Below the pieces are notes generated by a model. It saw nothing but the letters and a program-made list of their open reading frames with translations. It did no database searches and was not told the DNA's origin. A program made the translations under genes and the position numbers. Below are positions 10,630 through 21,976 of a stretch of 64,000 nt of DNA, one piece after another. Position 1 is the stretch's first letter; the number at the start of each line of letters is the position of its first letter. Origin of the DNA: Lunularia cruciata. Taxonomy: Eukaryota; Streptophyta; Marchantiopsida; Lunulariales; Lunulariaceae. The stretch is taken from NCBI GenBank assembly GCA_948567375.1, contig OX419761.1, forward strand, positions 24,802,501 to 24,866,500. Reading direction: 5' to 3'.

Positions 10630-11519
10630 TGACATAAGAGAATATTCGTATCTAAGTCCTAAGCTACCAGGATCACCAAGAATGGGATCAAACTGCCTCT
10701 CCTAGCCAAAGCTACATGTGTATAGATAACAATGGCACAGTCACTAAGACAACAAGTGAGGGTGGACCAGTTGGCTAGGGCACCAGTCTAGGAACAAGAG
10801 ATCTAGGGGTCAAACCTTGTTGCGCACAATCTAGCAAGAAAGGCAGATTTTGCCAACCAATGACCAAGATCTACTCTAAACTAGCTAGCCTCACGCCAGC
10901 AAGCTGGCCCTTCTAGGCCTTCGTAGCCTCTCATAGCCCTATGCCTCAAAGCCTCTAAACGCCAAAATTCAGCCAAATGAGGCCTTTCTTCTTGCCACTT
11001 CAAACCTCCTCCAAAATTGGCGAAACTTCTCCAAATCTGCGAAACTCCACCAAACTAGCGAAACTCCTCCAAATCTGGCCAAACAGGCAAAACTCCTCCA
11101 AAATTTGACGTAAATCTGATGTAAACCCTAAAGATGGCTGTCCGCCAAATCCCCCACTAACTTTCCACTCGAGCCAAATTGACAAAACGGGTTTTTCCAA
11201 ATCACAATTTCATGAGAAGAGCTTCCCAACTCCACCTTCAATTTCACTTTCTGAGCCCAACTTGCAGCAAATTGGTCCTGCCTTCACCTCCTGAGCTCAA
11301 AATCACAACACTGATCAAAAATTGCTCCTTCTTTGCTCAAAATTTGGCCTGCGCTTCCGCACACCGTCCGCCTAACTGCCAAATCTGCATCACTTGAACG
11401 AGCTTCTGCACACTAGGGAAACACAGAACTTGAATCGAGCTACCACGATCCACCGAGCTTGGAGATACCACCAACACTCAATGTTCTTGCACCCAATTTC
11501 CCCCTGAATTCACTTCTCT
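10630..11519 (-). repeat. A1 block Z between leader and terminal Y
   Basis: About 0.9 kb of non-coding sequence, shared with A2 (44,219-45,136) and, in decayed form, with A0. It begins 'tgacataagag' on the plus strand. If Z plus Y were an ordinary 1.3-kb 5' LTR, Z should also occur at the left end of the element. It does not. It could be a long leader or an LTR segment lost from the other end. Confidence 0.6.
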
Positions 11520-11972
11520 GATGTAATCAGATTGCTTAACACTCTCAACTCAACTCAACTCAGATCAGTACTTGATCTGTCACTCTATAAACTGCCAACA
11601 ACTAGACACTGATTATAGTCAAGCCACACCCACTCAAGCATAGAGAATCCAAATGACGCTCGCCGGCCTCTGTCCACTATAGCCAAGAACTCAAAGGCTC
11701 AACATCAGAGAAGTGAGCTCTCTGGAGCTCACTTCAAAACTATACCCCCTTGGACTCGAGCTAGCATTGAAACCCTAACGGTCCCGCTGACGGCGCACTC
11801 GATGGTGCGAACGGTGCAAAGTGATGGTGGGCCCCACCGTGAAGTCAATACCCTGAACACCAAATCAGACTGTCGGAAAGTAATCCCTGAGAAACTACTA
11901 GAATAACTCTAACTACCATCATTGGATTTCTAGTGTCCAAGCAGCTAGATGCGGAACTACAAATGGCGTGAC
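11520..11972 (-). repeat. A1 terminal repeat block Y, right copy
   Basis: This copy matches the left Y (2,169-2,619) and ends 'ggcgtgac' directly at the acctt target duplication. In the element's sense the terminus reads GTCACGCC, or TGTCACGCC if the base shared with the target duplication is counted. That fits a normal TG-starting retroelement end. Confidence 0.85.
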
Positions 11973-12240
11973 ACCTTACTATTTATAAAACAACAATTGA
12001 AAACAAATAAAATTGAGGACTAGTGAAGAAGTAGGTTGTGATAAGTGTACCATAATTTGGTAAAGGAATGGTTATCTATGAGGGATTGCATTGCTAGGAG
12101 GTATTTGGTATGGTAGTGTATATATAAAACACCGAGACCAAGGAGAGAAATAGAAGAATGGAAGATCACATTGAGATATTTGAGTGTAGAAAACTCCAAA
12201 TGCCTAGCATGAGCTTTGGCTTTGGTAATTATAGAGAGCA

Positions 12241-12470
12241 TATAAGGCTCTTGAGAAGCTTCTCAAGAAGCTTCCTTGAGTCTCTTACTTGGAGTACAAG
12301 CCAAGTTAATTGAGAAGCTTCTCAAGAAGCTTTCTTTTAGAAGTCGTTTACTTGGCATGCAAGCTAAGCTAGTTAGAAGCTTCCTTCTAGAAGCTACCTA
12401 CTTGGGGTGCAAGCTAAGCTAGTCAAGAAGCTTCCTTAGAAGTTTCCTAGATACTTCTTGAATATTCTAG
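12241..12470. repeat. Tandem GAAGCTTC-rich repeats in probable D LTR
   Basis: Three to four imperfect units of about 55-63 bp each open with an 'agaagcttc' core, for example 'gagaagcttctcaagaagct', and continue with 'acttgg..tgcaagctaagct'. The GAA/TTC alternation resembles heat-shock elements, but the spacing is not canonical throughout. The stretch lies where the LTR of D is expected. Confidence 0.55.
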
Positions 12471-12574
12471 GCAAAATTTGGCCTATTTTCTACTTTGTTA
12501 ACCCTAACTAATTTCATTGCTAAACTCCATATTGTTATATATTCCCCCACCGCTAGTTGGTGACGTCTTCATTG

Positions 12575-12730
12575 CCATTGAAGGTTCAAACTCCTGGATT
12601 GTTTGTGCACTCTAGAGATGATAATTAGGTTCCCATGTTGCATCATGAAGGGGATATCCTCTACAAAGGACCTTGTACTCTGTATGTTGTTGATGGCTTT
12701 GTTGAATGTGGCGGCATGCAAGGATATGAA
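12575..12730 (-). pseudogene. D chromodomain remnant
   Basis: Minus-strand translation gives YKVLCRGYPLHDATWEPNYHL. This is the core of an integrase-tail chromodomain, with the usual aromatic residues and the 'ATWEP' signature. It would bind methylated histone tails and steer integration. It follows the integrase module and lies close to the element's 3' end, as in chromoviruses. Stops surround it, so it is not functional. Confidence 0.7.
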
Positions 12731-13489
12731 AACTTTTTACTCCTCATGATTATTGATAGGGACAAGTAAAGAGGAGGTTTGACACAGAGGACAAAGAGGA
12801 TGGGTTAGGAACAAAGGGTTTCAACTTGGAAACATGAAAGATAGGATAGATGCGGATATGACAAGGCAAGGCAAGTTGATAAACAACAAGAGAGATGATT
12901 TGGGTGACATCAAAGGGTCCTATCTAATTTGGAGTGAGTTTACAAACTTGGGTATCAAGTGAGAGGGGTTGGTTATGAGAGGATAGCATGACCTTATCAC
13001 CTACTTGAAAGGTGAGATCACAATGATGGTGGTCTATATATTGCTTCTGCCTATTCTAAGTAACAAGGAGATGAGATTTGGCTTGTTGGAGAGGTTGGGA
13101 TATGGTGGTCAAGAAGGTGGAAGTATGAGCAACATAAGATGGAAGAAGAGCCCAAAGGGAATGAGGAACAAGTGGATCTTGGCCAAAATTGAGGAAGAAA
13201 GGAGAGAATCCGATGCTTGCCTATTTGGAATTATTATATACAAACTCTATAGCTGCAAGACATTCATTTGAGTTGGTATGGTGGATGTTGATGAAGGCAC
13301 AAAGCATATCTTTCAAGGTGCAATTTTCATGTTTAGTTTGTCGATCAGTTTGAGGATGATAGGTCATGGATAAAGCAAGCTTGGTGCCAAGTGTTTAGAA
13401 GAATGCTTGCCAAAATTCCCAATGAATTGGGGATCACAATTGAAGATGAGTACAAAAGGCATCCCATGATGCTTGAAGACAATATCAAA

Positions 13490-14138
13490 GTAGATCTATG
13501 CAAATGTTAGAGCATCCACGGTATCAAAGGTTGAAGCCAAATGGATCTGCTTGCTAAGCTTATCCACAAACACCACAATTGTTATGTGACCTTGTTTCAT
13601 CTTGAGTTTCAAAGATGTGATGAGATCCAAGCTCATGTGTTCCCATTGAGTAGACGGAATGGGGATTGGTTGAAGGAGTCCACTCAATTTTGGTTGCTGG
13701 CCTTGTTGCTTTGGCAGCTCTCTAATGATTGGACAAACTCTCAAACATCTTGTGTCATGTTGGGCCACCACCATTGGTATCGAAGAGTACTCAAGGTCTT
13801 GTACACACTCATGTGACCAACGATTGGTAAGTCATGGGCTTCTTGGATGTGCACAAGTTGGAGATTACCCTTGCTTGGAACATAAATCCGGTTCTCACAA
13901 AATAGAAGGCCTTCTTTGAAGGAGAAGATGTTGTACTCCTTGTTGCATGCTACAAGCTGACCTTGTACCATCTGAAAGAATGGATCTTGCTATAAAGCGG
14001 TCTTAAACTTGAGTTGGACTTTGGAGTCAATTGATACTATTATAACTACCACCTTGATGAGAGGAAGAGACTTCAAATCAGGTTGTCGTGATAAGGCATT
14101 GGGAATGATGTGAAATTGACTGAGTTTGTACTCAAGTT
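13490..14138 (-). pseudogene. D integrase remnant
   Basis: The zinc-finger region lies at 13,741-13,971, with a HDLPIVGH histidine pair and RYQWWWPNM. The CLRVC cysteine pair follows in another frame at 13,496-13,774, together with the start of the core (WEHMSLDLITSL and IVVFVDKLSKQIH). The first catalytic aspartate is visible. The later core residues lie in decayed sequence to the left. The frame change near 13,745 and nearby stops show a dead copy. The upstream RNase H tail ends exactly at A2's left target duplication. Confidence 0.75.
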
Positions 14139-14801
14139 TGTCGTGCGTATATACATTGCTACACAACATACATTGCTGTCAATATCATACACTATAGAAG
14201 CACAACTCACAGATAAGTCATACATAGACTCTAAAGTGCCACAATAATCAATTTGCTTACCACTCCCAACTCAACTCAACTCAGATCAGTACTTGATCTA
14301 TCACTCTATAAACTGCCAACAACTAGGCATTGATTATAATCAAGCCACACCCACTCAAGCATAGAGAATCCAAGTGGTGCTCGCCGGCCTCTGTCCACCA
14401 TAGCCAGGAACTTGAAGGCTCAACATCAGAGAAGTGAGCTCTTTGGAGCTCACTTCAAAACTACACCCCCTGGACTTGAGCTAGCTCTGAAACCCTAATG
14501 GTCCCGCTGATGGCACACTCGACGGTGTGAATGGTGCAAAGTGACGGTGGGCCCCACTGTGAAGTCAGTACCCTGAACACAAAATCTGACCATCAAAAAG
14601 TAGTCTTTGAGATATTGCTGAAATAACTCTAACTACTATCACTGGAACTCTAGTGTCCGAGCAATCTAGATGCGATACTACAAATGGTGTGACAACTGTC
14701 GTGCATATATACATCACTACACAACATACATCGCTGTCAACATCATACACTATAGAAGCACAACTCACACATAAGTCATACATAGACTCTAAAGTGCCAC
14801 A
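14139..14801 (-). repeat. A2 left end: X1-Y-X2 composite
   Basis: X1 is at 14,139-14,243, Y at about 14,244-14,694 and X2 at 14,697-14,801. The X copies start 'tgtcgtgc' and end 'gtgccaca'. Polypurine-like C runs follow at 14,805-14,811. The same composite occurs in A1, so it was already present in the family's progenitor. Confidence 0.85.
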
Positions 14802-14970
14802 ATCACCCCCCTAGCTGGCGGTTAGGTCCCTCTAACTCCAGATAGCTATCTACTCTAAGTATATGGTATACCCTTTAATGGGCAAAGATCAGGAGGCCAG
14901 GTGCTATGGAGCCTCATTGTTAGTCGCCTGTCTGCAATCTATACCATATAAAGAATGAACTAGCTATAGG

Positions 14971-15041
14971 TCAAGTACATCTAGGACAAAACCACTGTCC
15001 TTGAGGAACCACCGTGAGGGGAGGAGTCATACATGCCATAT
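14971..15041 (-). pseudogene. A2 PHD finger, C-terminal fragment
   Basis: The last codons of the A2 PHD finger (MACMTPPL..GQWFCPRCT, stop at 14,971-14,973) lie left of element B. The N-terminal half of the finger is at the other side of B, from 28,771. B therefore interrupts the PHD codons just after the conserved Trp-His pair. Confidence 0.82.
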
Positions 15042-18000
15042 TGTGACAACCCGACAAATATCACTTTTGCAGTAATCGGGTAAGTAAAGTTCGTTCCCGC
15101 AGAGATGCGAGTTAGAAATGTCCAAATACAAAGTCAAATAGTAACATGTAGTTCTTCTTGGTTGCGTCTTTAATCTCTCAGGTAGAAACCACACCCAAAA
15201 GAGAGTAACAAGCACTGACTCGCAGTCTTGTCACAAATTAACACTCCTTAATCACAACTCCATCAAATCTTTCCAAACAATCTTGATTGTGATGATTCAG
15301 TCTCTCCCAAAAATGGCACTTCATTGCAAAACAACTTCGCCTCAGAATTGTGTTCCACCTCTCCATTGAAGGCACAACTTCCTCGATTGAAATTGCTTCA
15401 CATCAACTTTGCACTGCACTCACAAATGCAAAATACTACCAACACTACAATTCCTCTCAGATCTGTCAAGGCATTGCTTCAATTGCACTTCACTCGAGAT
15501 CAAATACACAGAATGAAGATCAAGGCCGTGGAATCCAACATCCAATAAGCACTCTGACTTGCACTTCAAATTTCTCCAAACACTCACAAACACAGACACA
15601 AAGTTGATACTCGGAATCAAGCTCAAGCAACAAGCACTGCTTCACAACACTTCGCTTTATCTTTTCTCAGAAATTATGAGCACTGAACAACATTTGACTA
15701 CAAATGCCACTCTTAAGTAGTGAACAAATCGACAGTTCTAACAACTATACCGTTTCTACAACAACTCTTCTAACCTGCAGATCCGAAATGACAATGCACC
15801 TCTTCATATCTGCCCCTTCAAATCTCAAATCGGTTACTACTCTGATCCGATGTCTACTTCTTCCTCGGCTTTCAAACCCAAACCCGAAGTAATCTTACTT
15901 CCTACTACTCTGTCCTCGGGTTTCAGATCTTCTACTTCTTCTACCAGATCAAGCAATTCTCTTTCCTGATCTGAAATTCCACTAGTGGGTAATCTTTCCA
16001 ACTCCTTATCTCTTGACCCACTCTTCTCTAATGTCTCTGATGGAAACTCCAAAGACATTTGCACTCCTATGTTATCTACTTCGGGTTTTGCTTTAATATC
16101 CCTCCAAAGTTTTTCTAGCTCTACTTTCACTAAGTCTAATCTAATGGAAATGTTATCCTCTACCTCCAAAACCTTTCTATCTATACGAGCTCTTAATTTT
16201 ATTAACAAGGCATTCATCTCAATGTCCTTCGCTTGTCTTCGTCTTGTCTCCTGCACCAACAACTTCAACTCGTGCAATCATGCTTCTTCAATTTGAACGC
16301 TGGCCTCTGTACTTAACATCACGTTTACTCTGAGGACTATCTCTTGCAATGGCTCCAATCTTGTCTTCCTTTCTTGTTCCCGATCTGCAAGCCATTCCTC
16401 TCTGTACATCGCCAATTCTTCCTTGAATTTGGCTTTCACCAACTCCTTCTCCTTCTCTTTCTGGACAACCTTCTCTTCTTGATTACGAAGTAACTCTTGT
16501 AATCTCTCTTCTTCTCTATATCTCGCAGCCAACTCTTGTTGCCAAAGTTGCTTCTTCTCCTCCATACTCTCCATCACTCTATCGAGCTCTTGATCCTTTG
16601 CTGCTACCCTCGCCATAGCATGAATAAGCTCTATCCTTGAATCAGCAAACTGCTGCTTCAAGATTTCGTATTCAGCTACTTGTCTCTCTCTTGCGATATC
16701 ACTCTTCCTCGCAAGATCCTCTTGATAGCTAACTTCCTTCTTCAGGTCTTCAATTACCTGACTTCTCTCTACTGCCTCCGCTTGCAGTACTTCTCTCTCC
16801 TCCTTACCTCGGGTTACAATCCTCTTCAACTCCAAGTTCTCTTCTTCTAATCTTGCTACCACCTGCAATATAGTCTTTACCTCGAGACAAGTCGACTGCA
16901 TCTCCTTCTTCTTCTGCTCCAACTTCACCAACAGCAAGCACACTACTTCTTGCAGGTACTCCACTCCATCACTGGCAACTTCTTCCTCCCGCGGAGTGGT
17001 CTCTCTTTTCTCCTCGTGTTCTCCTGATACTTACCTTCTTCTCTAGAGTCTTTGTATCGGGATTGATGCCTCACTGCCCGAACTTTCTTGTACCTCTGCC
17101 TTCACTTGACTCAATCCCACCTCACACTTGGCCTTACGTCGCGAGCAAAGTCCTCGCTGCACTGCGATCTACTTCTCCTCTGGCACCGGTACTTCGTCTT
17201 CCAGCGCTGTGTTGTCTTCGGCTTCTACCTCGGCTTGCACTTCTTCTTTGTATTCTTAAGCCACTGGCGCCGAGGTCATCTCTCCACCGTCCTCACTATC
17301 ACTGCTTGTATCTCCGCTCTGCAGTGTCAGCTCAGGTTCCTCCTCATGCTCCGAGTCCTCCATCTTGAGCTCGACCTTGCCTTCTGAGTCTTCATCTTTT
17401 GACTCAATTACCACCATTCCTCGCTTGGGTTACTTCTCTGCATCTTCCGAGGTTTCTTGTTTTCTTCGGCTTCTGCTTGCCGAGTCCTCTTCTTTGTCGG
17501 GGTACTCACTACGACCTCCACATTTTTCCCTGTCTTTGCGTAGTAGTCGTCCGTGCTCCGGATTTGGAGAATGTATTGCTGCTCCTCGACATCGACCTCC
17601 TTTTGCACATCAGGATGGAAGTGCAACACCATCCGATTTCACTCCACCGAGTTCAGCAAATTGGGCCCGAGGTAGAAGTGTGCTGCAAATGGCACAATGT
17701 AATGTAGAGGCAACTTATCCCGCAGATTCCACACCATCTGCGTCGTTCTCCCGTGAAAACACCTTGCCCAATTAATTGGTTCTCCTGCAAACAATTTGTG
17801 AAAGAACACCGCTTGGTGTTTCATCACATATGTTGTTCTCTCCGGCTTTAGGATTGCCATCAAAGCACTCACAATTCCTCTCTTGATAGGGTCTTTGTAA
17901 CTTTCTACCTTGTACCCATTCTTTGTTCTCTTTGACGAGAAGGCATCTCTCACCTCCTGAGTTTCTTGGGCTATCTCTTCTTTTCCCAAGAACGTGGCTC

Positions 18001-18819
18001 CCTGCTCCGACCGCCTCCTTCCCGACTACAAGTCTCCAATCCGACTCTGTCCAGCAAGCCGGATTTCCTCTCTTCCCTTCCTCCTTGGGTCCATCGAGAC
18101 ACTTACTCTCAATGATCTCTGTCATGAATCTTGGAAAACTTACGTTCCAGTTCCATGCCAGAAAGGTGATCCAAAGTCAGCTCAAGACTTTGATCCTTGC
18201 TACTACATCTAATCTCCGAATTGCATGATTTCTCACTACGAATTTGGAGTTCTTCTTCCCTCCTCCTATCTCTTCTGCTTTCTCACTTTCTCTCAATTTC
18301 ACTCTCGCGATTTCTTCCTTACGCACTAACACGAGCCCAACTCTATTTCCCTTTCCCCGATCACCTGCAAGACGACTCCTCAATGGCGAAGGAAAATCAC
18401 TCGACATTTTGTCGTTGCAGTTTCAATTTTTATAGAGTTGTGCTTCTTTGTCTTTTGTCACTTCGAGTTTCTACCGAGAAATCATTCCTCCGGCATGCAC
18501 CTGTCACTGTCAATCAACCTTCGCACGTATGAGCCGCCAGTTTTGAAATGGCCCCTTCTTGAATTTCTCCTCCCGACAAAAGGTTGTTAGACTGTCTTTG
18601 CCTCGGGTTGAGCTCCCCCGATCCGAAGACAAATTACTTTGTATTGTATGCTGACAGGGCATTTCCGAGTACTTTGCCTTATGACCCAAAGTCACTTTAC
18701 TTCGGGTTTCAACCCGAAGACTCTTTTCTTTGCCTTCTTTGACCATACAGGTGCAATCCGACTTCTCTATACACTTCTTCTCCTTTATTCTGAAAAAAAC
18801 AAAAAATGTGGGCACCACA
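15042..18819 (-). repeat. B 3' LTR
   Basis: 3,778 bp, running from 'tgtgacaacccgac' to 'gggcaccaca' on the plus strand. It matches 24,990-28,770 along its length. It carries a copy of the LTR-embedded frame. Confidence 0.9.
15837..18125 (-). pseudogene. LTR-embedded ORF in B, 3' LTR copy
   Basis: This is the left-LTR copy of the frame described at 25,785-28,076. It is more damaged. A 1-bp deletion near 17,430, relative to the other LTR, shifts the middle, and a TGA at 16,278-16,280 separates two coiled-coil segments (15,837-16,277 and 16,281-16,964). The acidic middle section is no longer open here. The coiled-coil part is rich in Glu, Lys, Gln and Arg with heptad-like spacing (for example ELDRVMESMEEKKQLWQQEL). 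There is no recognised domain. Confidence 0.6.
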
Positions 18820-18837
18820 TACCTCCTCCCTCAAATG
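18820..18837 (-). other. Polypurine tract of B
   Basis: The plus strand 'tacctcctccctcaaat' is TTTGAGGGAGGAGGTA in the element's sense. It lies directly before the 3' LTR start TGTGGTGCCC, as expected for the plus-strand primer. Confidence 0.8.
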
Positions 18838-20299
18838 TGAGCGTCCCCGCGAACATAGATCTCGGGTGTCTTAGAAACTTCCAAGTCCATGGTCCAATAT
18901 CTCTGAACTCTCCACCCGTTTACTCGAGTGGCAAAAGGATTACCTTCCAAGTTGACGAGCTGCATGGATCCATTTTTGTAAAGATGAAGAACTTGATAGG
19001 GACCCATCCATCTCAAATGCAACTTGCCTAGAAAAATATTTGGCGATTGTCATATAACAAAACCAAATCCCCTTCTCATACAATCACAGGCTTGATTCTC
19101 TTATCATGCTTGACTTTCCTCTGTGCTTGTACTTCTTTTGTGGTTTGCATTGCATAATCTCTTTTCTCTTCTAACCACATTAGTTGATGAATCCAAAGAT
19201 CTTGACTTTCTTCCTCCGACATTTGTTCTTCGCACAGAACCCGATATGTCGGAACTTCAAATTCAACTGGCAGTATGGGATGCAAGCCATATGTCAAGAA
19301 GTATGGAGTTTGTTTGGTTGTAATCTTCTCTGTCGTTTGATATGCCCACAACGCGGCTGGTAATTTTGTATCCTAGTCATAGGCATAATTGACAGTCACC
19401 TTATTCAAAATTTTACAAAGTAACCCATTCGCTTTTTCCGTTAAGCCATTTGCTTTTGGGTTGTAAGGAGTCGTCTTCCGATGTTTAATCTGAAAGTACT
19501 TGGTTAACGCCTCCATTATTGAGTTCAAAAAATGTGTGCCCCGGTCACTGACCAATTCCAGAGGACACCCATATCAAGAGATGATGTTTTGAAAGAAAAA
19601 TTCCACCACAGTTTCCGATTCATCTTTGTGAGTTGCTTCCGCTTTGACCATCTTGGTAGCATAGTCAGTGCAAACCAAAATGAAGCGCTTTCTTGTGACT
19701 TGGGTCAATGGTTGAATGGGGCCCACAAAATCAATCCCCCATTTCTCAAATGGAGCCAAAGGCAAAATTGGTCTCAAAGGCCATTGAGAAGTAGCCGTCG
19801 GCTTCCCCGTTCTATGACAAGCATCACAGCTTTGGATATGAGCATGTACATCTTTGTACATTGTAGGCCACCAATACACTGCCGAAAGAATTTTCTTTAT
19901 AGTATTCTTCAGAGCATAGTGTCCTCCCGATGCCTTGGAGTGTAAAGATTCAATTACTCCTCCTACTTTGTATGACTCCAAGCATCGCCAAAGTACTTCA
20001 TCTTTGCCCATCTTAAATAAAATGTTGTGTTTAAGCTGGTACGGCCCCATCTTCTTGAGAAAGACTGCCCGCTGTTCCGGGTCCATCCCCTCAGGACAAT
20101 GAAGAGTATTCAGATAATTATATTTAGCTGCATACCTCGTACTTTGCATTGCTGATAAGTGATACAACTCTTCGTCAGGGAACCAATTGTCAATTTCCCA
20201 CTCTTGGTCTTGAGTCTCTAACCTGGACAGGAAGTCCGCATTCGAATGCAAAGACCCCTTCCTTACATGTATAGTATACGTGAACTCTTGTAATAACAA
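18831..20299 (-). pseudogene. B integrase and C-terminal tail
   Basis: The zinc finger (GGHYALKN with CDACH) and the first part of the core (FEKWGIDFVGPI) are at 19,574-20,299. The second aspartate is in LVSDRGTHF at 19,373-19,555, and the glutamate is in ANGLTEKANG. A conserved 'TPYFLTYGLHPILPVEF' block follows at 19,076-19,351. The tail MHLRWMGPYQVLHL, ending in NGWRVQRYW (18,831-19,022), shifts frame. The stop at 19,574-19,576 is TGA where an arginine codon (CGA) is expected before YGCPLELVSD, a C-to-T change. The zinc-finger segment also holds the end of RNase H (KGSLHSNADFLSR). Confidence 0.87.
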
Positions 20300-20314
20300 G
20301 ATCCATCTTGCAAT

Positions 20315-21808
20315 TCATCCCGATAAATCTGCCTTCTTGACCAAATGTTGCAATGCGTAATGGTCAACATAGAAGACAAACTCATACCCCAACAAATAAT
20401 GACGAAATTTCTTGCAAGCATACACCATTCCGAGTGCTTCTCTTTCAGTCGTCAAATAGTTCTTTTCAGAAACTGAAAGTTGTCGGCTGGCATAATACAC
20501 CGGGTAGTCCTTCTTCTTCTCATCCTTCTGACTTAATACAACTCCGATGGCCATGGACGAAGTGTCCACATATACATGAAAAGGGGCGTCCCAATTCGGG
20601 GCCCTCATGACTGGTGCTTCAACCAGTTTCTTCTTCAACACCTGGAAAGCTTCTTCTTGATTTGCTTCCCACAGATAGTCTTCTGATTTCTTCAGAAGCT
20701 TTGTAAGTGGTGCAGCAAGCACTGCATAGTTTGACACGAAACGTCTGTAATATCCGACATGTCCCAAGAAGGCTCTCAGCTCCCGGATGTTCTTCGGGGA
20801 TTCCAAAGCTGCAATTATCTTAACCTTCTCAACATCGACTTCAATACCTCGGCTTGACACCCGATGCCCCAGAAGAATTCCCTCCTTCATTGCGAGGAAG
20901 CATTTCTCCGGGTGTAATGACAAGCCGGCAAAATGGCACCTTTCAAACGTTTGGCGAAGGTTATCTAAATGTACATCACTTCACCCAAACACACAAAAGT
21001 CATCAATAAAAACTTCCACAAATTTGCGCAGGAAATCTTTGAAGATTGAATTCATCATCCGCTAGAAAGTAGCGGGAGCATTACACAACCCAAAGGGCAT
21101 TTGATTGTAAGCAAAAGTGCCCCAATTGGTCGTGAATGTAGTTTTATCCTTATCTTCTTCTCGAATGGATACTTGATTGTACCCTGAAAATCCATTGAGA
21201 AAACTATAACAAGGATGCCCAGCTACCTGATCTAAGATTGTATTGGTAAAAGGCAAGGGATGATGATCTTTCCTTGTAACTGCGTTCAACTTTCGGAAGT
21301 CTTGGCACACTCGGATCTTCCCTATTTTCTTCTTTGGGACAATGACAATGGGGGAGACCCATTCATTGCTTAAGACAGGGAAGATGATTCCGGCCCCTAA
21401 GTACTTGTCAGTTTCATCTTTTACCAAAAGCGAGTACTTTGGGTTCAGGCGGTATTGTTGTTGCCGAACCGGAATTGCACCTTCAACCAAATCAATCCGG
21501 TGTTCTCCAAATTCTTGTGGAATACCCAGCATTTGATCAATCAACCAGGCAAATACATCCTAGAATTCTATAAACAAGGCAGTGTATCTTGCCAACTCCT
21601 CCGAAGTAACTGTCTTCGAGATTTTTAAAATTTTTCCTTCAGTTAATAAGACATCTTGATAGTCATTGAGGTTGATGACTCCTTCAACGTGGCTTACTCG
21701 GCTTAACCCGAGGCGAGCGGCCATCAAACCCCCTTCCTCCAAGTCAGGTTCACCCGAGGCAAGGTCATATGGATCTTCGTCTTCAACATCCATCTCGTAG
21801 CATTCCAA
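20315..21808 (-). pseudogene. B reverse transcriptase and RNase H
   Basis: Reverse transcriptase begins within 21,062-21,544 (EWVSPIVIVPKKK, RVCQDFRKLN, QMPFGLCNAPATF). It resumes after a stop with the FIDDF catalytic motif and then LGHRVSSRGIEVD and FLGHVGYYRRFV. RNase H follows in 20,315-20,923 with VYVDTSSMAIGVVLSQ, TEREALGMVYA and FYVDHYALQHL. Stops at 21,560-21,562 and 21,062-21,064 are TAG where CAG is expected, and the stop at 20,315-20,317 is TGA where CGA is expected. All three are single C-to-T changes in an otherwise open frame. The segment upstream (21,560-21,808) is an acidic linker from protease. Confidence 0.88.
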
Positions 21809-21976
21809 GTAATTAACTTAGACTTTGTCTTCGGATTTGTCTGAGGACAAAGACGATGAGTCTTTGAATTCATCCTCCTCTTCCGACAAACTTGTTTCCC
21901 CGAGATGGGGAACCTTTGTCCAACTCACAGTCACCAGCTTCTGATCTTCGGATGAAATGTCCTTGAATCTTAACTT

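Larger units (their letters stand above)
2065..11972 (-). mobile_element. Family-A Ty3/gypsy retrotransposon A1 with DNA methyltransferase and PHD finger
   Basis: A nearly complete 9.9-kb element lies on the minus strand, bounded by the 5-bp target duplication acctt (2,060-2,064 and 11,973-11,977). Going right to left, its polyprotein encodes gag with a CCHC knuckle, aspartic protease, a C5 cytosine methyltransferase, reverse transcriptase, RNase H, DDE integrase and a PHD finger. The termini are unequal. The left end reads X-Y-X (2,065-2,726) and the right end carries Y only (11,520-11,972) preceded by about 0.9 kb of Z sequence. Several in-frame stops and at least two frameshifts show that the copy is dead. 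The same architecture recurs in A2, so it is a family property and not an assembly accident. Confidence 0.88.
11978..14138 (-). mobile_element. Left part of old chromovirus D (integrase, chromodomain, 3' end)
   Basis: This is the 3' portion of a decayed minus-strand Ty3/gypsy element that A2 later split. At 14,139 its RNase H-integrase linker (EYKLSQFHIIPNALSRQP) is cut, and the upstream part continues at 45,590. Reading leftward there is an integrase, a GPY/F-like module with LALPCHIRIYPIFHVSKLKP, a chromodomain-like segment, and then non-coding sequence that probably includes the 3' LTR (to the left of about 12,550). Frameshifts and stops are frequent. A1 sits against its left side. Confidence 0.75.

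Noticed and set aside
2065-11972. Calling A1 a true DIRS-type element
   Set aside because: The end layout is similar, but there is a DDE integrase with all three acidic residues, 5-bp target duplications, and no tyrosine recombinase seen.
10630-11972. Calling Z plus Y an ordinary 1.3-kb 5' LTR
   Set aside because: No Z copy exists at the other end of A1 or A2, so it does not meet the definition of an LTR pair. I kept it as separate blocks.
12241-12470. CRISPR-like array
   Set aside because: The repeats are imperfect, have no regular spacers, and the genome is eukaryotic.
17063-18532. Plus-strand Ser/Leu/Pro-rich ORFs in both B LTRs
   Set aside because: They are complements of the minus-strand coiled-coil and acidic frame, have no domains, and run against the element's sense.
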